The notes beneath the pieces were generated by a model. The model saw nothing but the letters and a program-made list of their open reading frames with translations. It did not search any database and had not been told where the DNA came from. Both the position numbers and the translations under genes were made by a program. From NCBI GenBank assembly GCA_944363385.1, contig CALVUB010000003.1:1-20836 (forward strand): a DNA stretch of 20,836 bases, read 5' to 3'. The stretch comes from an uncultured Clostridia bacterium. Its GTDB lineage: Bacteria > Bacillota > Clostridia > Christensenellales > UBA1242. Numbering within the stretch: the stretch's first letter is position 1; the number at the start of each line of letters is the position of its first letter. Positions 13,792 through 20,836 of the stretch are shown in pieces.

Positions 13792-14961
13792 ATGAATTTG
13801 AAAAGAGATAAAAAAACAAAAAATATTGCCGGCAATGGAGAGGAAAAAATTAATAATCCTCTTTATACTCCTTTTCCGTCATCTAAACTAAATAAATTGA
13901 AAAAGAAAAATAAAACTGCTAAACAAGTAAAAGAAAAAAGTTATAAAAGCCCTAAAAAGAAAACAAAAATGGGATTTTTAAAAGTGACATCCGAGCTTTT
14001 AGTCCTTGTTGCGGTTTATCAAATAGCTGTATCGCTATATCTAACTAACGCAAATAAAGAGCAAAATTTTACTAATGACTTTGACACAGGTAGTGTTATA
14101 CAAGACCCAAACGGAAATGGCTTCGAAACAGATGACAACGGACAAATCAATCCGTTTCCTGTGACCGATAAAGAAAAAAAGGCTATAATAAATAACATCA
14201 AAAATGCCATAGCTCGAGACGCAAAAAACTTTAAGATAAACGAGCAAGTTGAAAGCATTGATGGTGTGAATTTAGTAAAGATAAACCAAATAGAGACTTC
14301 TGGAACTTTTTTAAACTATCTTTATTCTATTAGATTCTCCACCGCCAGCAGTAAGTATGACATGCAGTTTTGGGCAGACAATGTGTTTCTTATGTCTGAA
14401 GAAGATAAGTCTGATGTTGATAAATTAAACGAATTTTACAGTTTTATTCTTTCGCCTGATAACTGCGCATTGTTTAATATTTCACCTATGAATGCAATGT
14501 CAGCTCAAATTATGAACATTTTAAATAAGCGTGGAAGTGATGTTGCTTTTGTTGGTGAAGTCATTTGGGCAAGAGCAAGTTCTAATGATATAATCTATAA
14601 AATTCCTGTATACAACAATGATGGAACTGTTGTTGTTTGGACAAGCACCATTGCACAAACTAAGCAGATTGATAATGAAGGTTTGACTGCTGAAGAAGCT
14701 TTGATTAAACAATTGCAAGAAGAAAATGTTGAATATTTTTCTCCAGTAGATCAATCACAACAAGCAGGTCATGCACAAAAAGAAGCTCAAGCACTACAAA
14801 ATGTAGATGAAATTTACAAAATTTTCATTTCCTTTCAATCAGATATTTCTAATGCAAAAATAATAAACAATAAAACAAATCAACAGGCTTCAGCCTTAAC
14901 TCTTACAACAGGCGATGGCAAAAATTATGTCGAAATATATGCGCATTTTTTGGAGGAATAA
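13792..14961 (+). CDS. Membrane-anchored protein of unknown function (389 aa)
   Basis: I do not recognise the family. Residues 1-62 are very rich in Lys and Asn and should be cytoplasmic. A single hydrophobic helix follows (about 63-84, LKVTSELLVLVAVYQIAVSLYL). The remaining 300 residues are then probably outside: a type-II single-pass topology. The outer part has a Gly/Asp/Asn linker (DPNGNGFETDDNGQ), then a mixed alpha/beta region with YLYSIRFSTASSKYDMQFW, FVGEVIWARASS and a C-terminal YVEIYAHFLEE. No catalytic motif is apparent. The ATG at 13792 is chosen over 13774 because the latter lies inside the promoter. There is no ribosome binding site, and the promoter position implies a leaderless mRNA. 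It is convergent with the MBG-repeat gene and shares a terminator with it. Confidence 0.7.
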   Translation: MNLKRDKKTKNIAGNGEEKINNPLYTPFPSSKLNKLKKKNKTAKQVKEKSYKSPKKKTKMGFLKVTSELLVLVAVYQIAVSLYLTNANKEQNFTNDFDTGSVIQDPNGNGFETDDNGQINPFPVTDKEKKAIINNIKNAIARDAKNFKINEQVESIDGVNLVKINQIETSGTFLNYLYSIRFSTASSKYDMQFWADNVFLMSEEDKSDVDKLNEFYSFILSPDNCALFNISPMNAMSAQIMNILNKRGSDVAFVGEVIWARASSNDIIYKIPVYNNDGTVVVWTSTIAQTKQIDNEGLTAEEALIKQLQEENVEYFSPVDQSQQAGHAQKEAQALQNVDEIYKIFISFQSDISNAKIINNKTNQQASALTLTTGDGKNYVEIYAHFLEE

Positions 14962-14993
14962 AAAACTTCTCTTAATTAAAAGAGAAGTTTTTT
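14961..14993. terminator. Bidirectional terminator between convergent genes
   Basis: AAAAACTTCTCTT (14961-14973) and AAGAGAAGTTTTT (14980-14992) form a 13-bp stem with a short AT loop. It is flanked by T runs in both directions, so it can end both the plus-strand gene (stop at 14961) and the minus-strand MBG gene, whose TAA (14994-14992) lies in its arm. Confidence 0.88.
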
Positions 14994-17900
14994 AGTTGTC
15001 TTCATGTTTTTTTATCTTTTTTTTGTTGTTAAAAAGATAAATTGAATAACCTAAAGCAAATAAACCAAGCACTCCAATACAAACATAAGAAACAATATCA
15101 ATCCAAACATCGTTGTCTGTCAGAAGCACAAATTCACCTAGCTCATCAATGCTTATGGTGATAACGCCATTGTTATTTTGACTGTTGATAAACTTATATT
15201 CTCCGTCAGCTGTTTTGTGATAAACATAAATATTATTTCTGTCAGCAAAACTTGGGTCCACTTTGATAGTTAAAGTTATTGTGCTTTGAATGGCAAATGC
15301 TTGTTCGTCATTTTCCAACCAAATATTAAAGCCAGAAATAACGCGATATTTATTAAGTCCCATCTCTTCGCGCGCAATAGAAAAATTGTTGAAATTTAAG
15401 GTTGTGCCTTGATAGAGGACTGCAGTATCAAGAGCTTCAACTTTCACAACTTCTTTTTCATCGCTGACTGCACGATGCGTGATCGATCCTGTTACATCTT
15501 CAGGTAAAACCAAGATGTAATTATTTGCCTTATCCCCCACCAAAGTAATGTTATAGAAAGACACTCTCCAGCCATTTCCAACTTCAGCACTTTCAAATCT
15601 TGCACAATTGTTCCTGTCATAAGAAAGAGTTACATTTTTATCGACAAGTCCTGAAACAACTGGCGTTTTGATGATTGCATTATCTGTTCCGTCATAAATT
15701 TTATCGTAAACAGATGCGAGCATATAAACATCTTTTCTTTCAATCAAAAGATAGGCATCTTTTACAGTAATAGAATAATTGATGTTTGAAAGGTTTGACA
15801 AAATTTTATAAATTCCAGCATCTTCACCACTTTCGCGAGAAATAGAACCATACAAAATATCGTTGTTGATAAGCTTGCCTTCTACAATTTTATAGCTGAA
15901 CATAGGATCCATTTGTCCATAAGTTTTTGTATAATTTCCTGTTTCTACAACAAGCTCAATCGGTTTTATAGTAAAAGTGCCACGAGTAAACACAATCAAA
16001 TAGTTTCTTCCAAGCGTCAAACTGCTTCTTATATCATAGTTGCCAGCATTTTCACCTTCCACACGATAGATTTCTCCAGTCAAGCTGTCGCCTTCCAAAA
16101 TCTCTCCACTCACAATAGTATAGCAAAGTTCTGGGTCTTCTTCGCCATAAGTTTTGCTTATATTTTCAGCCTTTATCTCAATCTCTCTTGGCATAACTTC
16201 AAAGTAATATGTGTCAAAGATTATTTGATAATTTTCATTGCTAAGTGTGCTGTAAATGCGATAAACTCCAACATCTTCATAAAGATAAGGGTCTTTGTCT
16301 GTAGTTGGCTTTTCGCGATATATTTCACCTTCAAGTTTATCGCCTTCAACGAGCGAGCCAATAACTAGATAATTTAACTGTGGTTCTTCTTCCCCATAAA
16401 TTTTTGACAAAACTTGTGGGATAATTTCTATCACTCTTTTCTCTATTTTGAATGCGCTTGAAATAAAAGTAAGATTATAGTTATCATTTAATTTAAGACT
16501 ACCCTGCAAAATTTGATATTCACCAAGTTTTTCACCCTCTTCACGAATTAAATTACCCACAAAAAAGTCGTTAAATTTAAGTTCTCCTGAAGTGATTGTA
16601 TAGGCAAGGGTTGGGTCTTCATCGCCATATTGTTTTGATGAAGTATTGGCTGTAACTTCAATATCTTGCGCTATAATTTCTAAAGATCCAGCTATAAATG
16701 TTACAGCATAATTTTCTCCTAAATTATATGAGCCTTGTGTTATTTGATAACTTCCAACATTTTCGCCACTTTCGCGAGTCATTTGTCCTTCAATAATATT
16801 TGTTAAAACATCGTTGTTTTTGAGAAGTCCGTCAGTTATAATCGCGTCAAAGTATGGGTCTTCATCGCCATAAATTTTAACTTTTGATTCCGCTCTGAGT
16901 GTTATCTTGCTTGGTGTTATGTTGAGCACACCAGGAATAAAAGTGATTTCGTATCTTGGATCGTTTGCAGATTCAAGCACCATTTCATACTCACCCACAT
17001 TTTCGCCAAATTGTCTTTTTATTGAAATGGTCACAGGCTGGCCTTCAACTATATTGACTTGTGAGTATGTGAAAATTGGGTCTTCATCACCATAAACTTT
17101 TGTAGCATCTTCTGCAATAACCTTGACAGGTCTTTTTGTGATAATAAAATTAGGGTTTGAAAAAGTTATATTATAGTTTTCGTTTTTGTCTTCAACTGAG
17201 AAGGTATAAAGTCCAACATTTTCGCCACTTTGTCTTACAATTTGAGAGAATAAATCCTCTTTTTTATCATCAAATTGAAGAGCTGAATTGTCAGTCAAAG
17301 TGAAGGTAAAGATAGGTTCATCATCGCCGTAAAATTTTGTAGTTATGTCAACAGAAACCTCAATTGGTCTTGGTAAAATTGTGAAAACTGTTCCGCTTGC
17401 CAAGGTTATGTTGTAATTTGGATTGTTTTCGTTATTTAAATCGTCAAGATAATATGTGTATTCTCCTATCTTTTCTCCAACATTTCGTTTTGGAGTGCCT
17501 GACAACTGTTCTCCGCTAATAAGTCCGTTTGGAGTAAAGGTTATCTCAGGGTCTTTGTCGCCATAAACTTTGCTTAAAGGGTCAATTTGCACAGTCAACT
17601 GTCTTCTTGATATGCTGATAGACATTTTGTTATACGAATAACTAAAATTGTAATTTTCAAGTTCATCACCTTCAATCCAAACTTTTACCACTTCAACTTC
17701 TGCCACACCTACCGTTGTCGTTTTTGTTTTTGCCTCAATGTTCAGCAAAAATTGTCCGTCAAATTGAGTATTTAAAAACGCCACATTGTGAGACACCTTG
17801 TCTGTGCCGTCATAAACTTTGTCAGCAAAGGCAATTTGAACAGATATACTTCTCTTGACAATTGAAAAAGTGCCTTGCTGGAAAATAATTTTGTAATTTG

Positions 17901-20277
17901 TGTTGTTAAGTGTGCCTTGCAAAATATTGTAAGAGCCAATCTCTTCACCCTCTTCACGAAGTAAAGTCCCACTTAGAGAGTCGCCTTTGACAAGTCCCTC
18001 TGTTTGATAAGAGAAAACAGGGTCTTGGTCACCGTATTCTTTCTCTTGATTTTCTGCTTGCACAAACAACTCTTTTGGTGTGATTTCACATTCACCACTT
18101 TTAAAATTGATGGAATAATTTGGATTTGCATCTGAATCTAGAGCTCCTAATGAAATGGTGTAATGTCCAACATTGTAAAATCCTACTGAGTTGATGCTAT
18201 CATTAATTTGTAAAGAAACACTTAATATATCGTTCGGTAAAAGTTGCTCGCTAAGAGTATAAGTTAATTCTATCTGACTGCCATAAACGACACTTATATT
18301 CTCCGCTGTCACAGTGATAGGTCTCGGCGCAATTCTGCTCTGCAAAGTTTCTTCGTATTCTGGCAAAAGATAGTTATCTTGATCTTCTCCTTGCAAAGTG
18401 ATTGAATCTATTGTTACTGTCTTTGCTGAACCTGCGTTTGCATCCTCAAAACTTGCAATAATTTCAACTGACACATCTTCGTCGGCATAAATGTTGTCAA
18501 GTGTGGCAACGATTGTTGCCTCTGTCGTTTGGTCATAAATTTTGTCTTCCACATAAAACTGCGAAAATATAAGCTGACGCTTTGTGATTTCAAAAGTAAA
18601 ATCGCCCTCTGCTAATTCGATTGAATAGTTTGAGTTTTCAAGAGTGCCAAGATTGATTGCATAACACCCAACCTCTTCACCCTGTTCTCTTGCAAGAGAA
18701 CCTGACAAACTATCTCCAGTGATAAGCCCTTTTGCAGAGTAGGTCAGATCTGGCTCTTTATCGCCATACTGTTTTGAAAATTGATTTGGAGTGATAACAA
18801 CATCTCTTGGCAAAATAGTTGCAAAACTGTCTGGAACATTTTTGCTTGTTAGCACATATAAATGTGCATCTTCTCCAGCAAGCACAATATTGTCCATATT
18901 CTCTACATCAATATGCACTTCCGTGGATGCAGAAGCAGAGGCAAACGAGATGTCTGCACCAGTAAAGTAAACTTGATGGCCTTCTTCAACTCCGTCAAAG
19001 TTGTAGATTATGTCTTCCTTATTTATATCAGTCGTTCCATCATATACTTTATTGTTTACACCAATCGATTTTATGGTGATTTCTTTTACAAATCTTGCCT
19101 CAATTACATCACCGGCAGTGACAGTATAAACAAACTGCTTGACTGGTTCTTTTTCATCGGCTGAATCTTCAACTTCATCAGCTGATTCTTTACCAACCAT
19201 TATTCCATTAACAAACCAACCTTTAAAAATAAATTTTTCTTTTGGAACATATCTCAAAAAAATTCTTCGACCTACATTATATAGGCCCTCACCAATTATT
19301 CGTGGCCCATTTTCAAAATCAGTTTCAACCTTAACTTCAACTTGGCTCTTGCTTACAGTAAAGGTCACAACTTTGCTTTCAATATAGTTGTTATTAAAAG
19401 AATTTTCTCTTGTTTTTGCTTTTATCACAATTTGAGCACCTTCAGAAGCATCAGAATTTATGTAAAGATAATTGCCAACAATTTCTGCATAAGAGGCGCC
19501 TGAAATAATTTCATAAATAATCTCATGGTTGATTTTTGAATAACTTAAAAAGTTTCCAGAAACATTATTGGTTTGTAAAATTGCATTTGTTGCCTCAAGT
19601 TTTACAGAGTTTCCAGGAGAGACGATGCTATCGGTATTTTTAAACTCAAGTTCGTTGATTTTGGTGTAAAGTTTTATTGTAGGCTGATACAACACAAAAT
19701 CGCTGTAAGAGCCAACTGAAGTGGCTGAAAGGGTTGAAAAATCAAATCTTATTTCAGTTGTAGGGTTATTTTCATTTGATGAGCAAACAAGTTTTAACAT
19801 ATCTGTTTTGTATTCTGTAAGTTTTTGTTCACCATTTGTAGTCACAGACACAGAGTTGCCCCCTTGCGAAAGAGTAACCTTTAAATTTGAAACAGATTTA
19901 CCATTGCCTTTATAGCTAAAAGTTGCTTGAGCATACACCACACCTTTTTTAACAAGAGCATTAATGTCATTTGTTGCTCTAACAATGGCATAGCCAGAAC
20001 TTGTTTTATTCAATAAAATACTAGTATTTGGCACTATAGAATAATAATTTCCACCCTCATCTGAAATTTCGCTTCCAACAAGGGTTGAATTGTTGCCGTT
20101 GTCTTTAAAATAATGCCCATATGAATTTCCAACGCTTGCTGTCAAAATGTAGGTGTTTCCTGAAACACCTTCAATTGATGCATCAGAATTAAAATTGGTT
20201 CTAAAAATGCCGGCGAAAAAGAATATGCTGACAAGCATAGGTAAAATTATCAAAAATGAAAAATGCTTGAATTTCAT
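14992..20277 (-). CDS. Giant MBG/YDG-repeat surface protein, C-terminally membrane anchored
   Basis: A 1761-residue secreted protein. Residues 1-32 are a signal peptide with a long hydrophobic core. Residues 35-310 are a beta-rich N-terminal region. Residues 310-398 resemble an InlB-type/bacterial repeat (FKGWFVNG ... VEARFV pattern). From about 402 to 1590 there are 15 repeats of 75-85 residues: YDG, MBG, YDG, MBG, MBG, YDG, eight MBG, YDG. MBG units carry K-x-YGDEDP or a variant, a G-x-L-x-x-x-D-x-L-x-G segment, R-E-x-GE-x-xG-x-Y and NY-x-I-x-F. YDG units carry K-x-YDGT and G-x-x-x-NY. A folded domain (1590-1723) precedes one membrane helix (about 1728-1748) and a Lys-rich tail, with no LPXTG sorting signal. 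It is probably a long fibrous adhesin. ATG 20277 has AGGAG with a 9-nt spacer. The upstream partial gene ends 15 nt before it, so the two form an operon. Confidence 0.85.
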   Translation of the reverse strand: MKFKHFSFLIILPMLVSIFFFAGIFRTNFNSDASIEGVSGNTYILTASVGNSYGHYFKDNGNNSTLVGSEISDEGGNYYSIVPNTSILLNKTSSGYAIVRATNDINALVKKGVVYAQATFSYKGNGKSVSNLKVTLSQGGNSVSVTTNGEQKLTEYKTDMLKLVCSSNENNPTTEIRFDFSTLSATSVGSYSDFVLYQPTIKLYTKINELEFKNTDSIVSPGNSVKLEATNAILQTNNVSGNFLSYSKINHEIIYEIISGASYAEIVGNYLYINSDASEGAQIVIKAKTRENSFNNNYIESKVVTFTVSKSQVEVKVETDFENGPRIIGEGLYNVGRRIFLRYVPKEKFIFKGWFVNGIMVGKESADEVEDSADEKEPVKQFVYTVTAGDVIEARFVKEITIKSIGVNNKVYDGTTDINKEDIIYNFDGVEEGHQVYFTGADISFASASASTEVHIDVENMDNIVLAGEDAHLYVLTSKNVPDSFATILPRDVVITPNQFSKQYGDKEPDLTYSAKGLITGDSLSGSLAREQGEEVGCYAINLGTLENSNYSIELAEGDFTFEITKRQLIFSQFYVEDKIYDQTTEATIVATLDNIYADEDVSVEIIASFEDANAGSAKTVTIDSITLQGEDQDNYLLPEYEETLQSRIAPRPITVTAENISVVYGSQIELTYTLSEQLLPNDILSVSLQINDSINSVGFYNVGHYTISLGALDSDANPNYSINFKSGECEITPKELFVQAENQEKEYGDQDPVFSYQTEGLVKGDSLSGTLLREEGEEIGSYNILQGTLNNTNYKIIFQQGTFSIVKRSISVQIAFADKVYDGTDKVSHNVAFLNTQFDGQFLLNIEAKTKTTTVGVAEVEVVKVWIEGDELENYNFSYSYNKMSISISRRQLTVQIDPLSKVYGDKDPEITFTPNGLISGEQLSGTPKRNVGEKIGEYTYYLDDLNNENNPNYNITLASGTVFTILPRPIEVSVDITTKFYGDDEPIFTFTLTDNSALQFDDKKEDLFSQIVRQSGENVGLYTFSVEDKNENYNITFSNPNFIITKRPVKVIAEDATKVYGDEDPIFTYSQVNIVEGQPVTISIKRQFGENVGEYEMVLESANDPRYEITFIPGVLNITPSKITLRAESKVKIYGDEDPYFDAIITDGLLKNNDVLTNIIEGQMTRESGENVGSYQITQGSYNLGENYAVTFIAGSLEIIAQDIEVTANTSSKQYGDEDPTLAYTITSGELKFNDFFVGNLIREEGEKLGEYQILQGSLKLNDNYNLTFISSAFKIEKRVIEIIPQVLSKIYGEEEPQLNYLVIGSLVEGDKLEGEIYREKPTTDKDPYLYEDVGVYRIYSTLSNENYQIIFDTYYFEVMPREIEIKAENISKTYGEEDPELCYTIVSGEILEGDSLTGEIYRVEGENAGNYDIRSSLTLGRNYLIVFTRGTFTIKPIELVVETGNYTKTYGQMDPMFSYKIVEGKLINNDILYGSISRESGEDAGIYKILSNLSNINYSITVKDAYLLIERKDVYMLASVYDKIYDGTDNAIIKTPVVSGLVDKNVTLSYDRNNCARFESAEVGNGWRVSFYNITLVGDKANNYILVLPEDVTGSITHRAVSDEKEVVKVEALDTAVLYQGTTLNFNNFSIAREEMGLNKYRVISGFNIWLENDEQAFAIQSTITLTIKVDPSFADRNNIYVYHKTADGEYKFINSQNNNGVITISIDELGEFVLLTDNDVWIDIVSYVCIGVLGLFALGYSIYLFNNKKKIKKHEDN

Positions 20278-20292
20278 ACTCTTTTTCTCCTT

Positions 20293-20836
20293 TTAAATGT
20301 TTCTCATTGGCTGTTTGATTTCCCCCAAAACAACTTGGTCGCCTTCATAAGTCATTCCTGGTTTGATATAAGGCTGATCTTTATTTTGATTAGTGTTGCC
20401 ATAGCAGGTTAGAAGTTCAAATCTATAGTCGGCTGTAATACCAACATTAATTGAGCCTGTTAGAGGTGCAGTTTGGTAGTTAAATTTTTTGTTGTTCAAT
20501 TGACTGCGGTCAATAATGCCATTGCTTTGGAAAGTAAACGATCCTAAAACGCTGGCATACAAATCCAAAATTCCAAACAAATAATAATCTTTTCCATTGT
20601 AGGTGTATTTAAAGTCCGAATAATTTTCAATAATGTTTTGTTTGATTTGGTTAATAATGCTTTGCCCAAATGGAGCAAGTGCTTCATATTTATTAAAGAA
20701 GTCAAGTATCGCTCCTCCTTGGAACTCATCAAGCGTCAGCCAGTTATAGATATAAACATCACCTTTTAAGATAAGTTTGCTTTCATAGCCAACAAGTTGT
20801 GATGAAGTGTCAGGTGCAAACTGAATACAAGATAGA
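20293..20836 (-). CDS. C-terminal part of an unrecognised, probably secreted protein
   Basis: An open frame of 180 codons enters from the right edge and stops at 20293, with no start inside the window. The visible part reads LSCIQFAPDTSSQLVGYES near the edge, then GDVYIYNWLTLDEFQGGAI, FNKYEALAPFGQSIINQI, YNGKDYYLFGILDLYASVLG and a beta-rich end (GSINVGITADYRFELLTCYG). I do not recognise a family. No membrane anchor or sorting signal is visible at the C-terminus. Only 15 nt separate its stop from the MBG gene's ATG, and that gene's ribosome binding site starts right after the stop, so the two are co-transcribed. A role together with the surface protein is inferred from this linkage only. Confidence 0.7.
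   Translation of the reverse strand, partial: LSCIQFAPDTSSQLVGYESKLILKGDVYIYNWLTLDEFQGGAILDFFNKYEALAPFGQSIINQIKQNIIENYSDFKYTYNGKDYYLFGILDLYASVLGSFTFQSNGIIDRSQLNNKKFNYQTAPLTGSINVGITADYRFELLTCYGNTNQNKDQPYIKPGMTYEGDQVVLGEIKQPMRNI

Noticed and set aside
15913..16368. 151-aa plus-strand reading frame inside the MBG gene
   Set aside because: Antisense shadow of the repeat-coding region with no promoter or ribosome binding site.
20544..20732. 62-aa minus-strand reading frame
   Set aside because: It overlaps the longer open frame that continues from the right edge to 20293, which has coherent protein-like sequence; this one is out of frame.

Overview
The window comes from a low-GC, Gram-positive-type bacterium, most likely an anaerobic, host-associated member of the Bacillota (Clostridia-like). 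The evidence is AT-rich DNA, strong AGGAG/AGGAGG ribosome binding sites, near-consensus TTGACA-17-TATAAT promoters, U-tailed hairpin terminators, a clostridial-type flavin/Fe-S enoate reductase and giant MBG/YDG-repeat surface proteins. I cannot place it to species from this sequence. Nearly all genes lie on the minus strand; two (11607-13661 and 13792-14961) are on the plus strand.

Region by region (minus strand unless stated). 1-209 is the N-terminal part of asnA (aspartate-ammonia ligase), which runs off the left edge. Between asnA and its consensus promoter (532-560) lies an elaborate leader. It encodes a 17-residue peptide with seven consecutive Asn codons, then two overlapping terminator hairpins with alternative pairings, then a second 17-residue leader peptide ending near Asn-Asn, then a hairpin that can hide the asnA ribosome binding site. 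This reads as a two-stage, ribosome-mediated asparagine attenuator and is the most interesting item in the window. 580-3419 is an apparent operon: ankyrin-repeat protein, two tandem YgjV-like membrane proteins, and a family-3 membrane acyltransferase that carries a G9 tract suggesting phase variation. 3670-4449 is an unrecognised protein with its own promoter and terminator. Facing away from it is a MerR-type promoter (19-bp spacer, perfect dyad) with no recognisable gene behind it. 4798-5643 is a decayed secreted GLUG-type surface protein with three frameshifts.

5775-11437 carries housekeeping genes around one large accessory gene: a divergent nucleoside diphosphate kinase, a 1256-residue DUF4011-type SF1 helicase with a C-terminal Vsr/PD-(D/E)XK-like nuclease (resembling Hhe-type phage defence proteins), and enolase. 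Divergent from enolase, on the plus strand, is an Old-Yellow-Enzyme/2,4-dienoyl-CoA-reductase-like flavoenzyme. It is followed by a membrane-anchored protein of unknown function that is probably expressed from a leaderless mRNA. Convergent with that gene is a 1761-residue secreted, C-terminally membrane-anchored protein built of 11 MBG and 4 YDG repeats. Upstream of it, in the same operon, is the C-terminal part of another, unrecognised protein running off the right edge.

I saw no tRNA, rRNA, CRISPR array, insertion sequence or integrase in the window.
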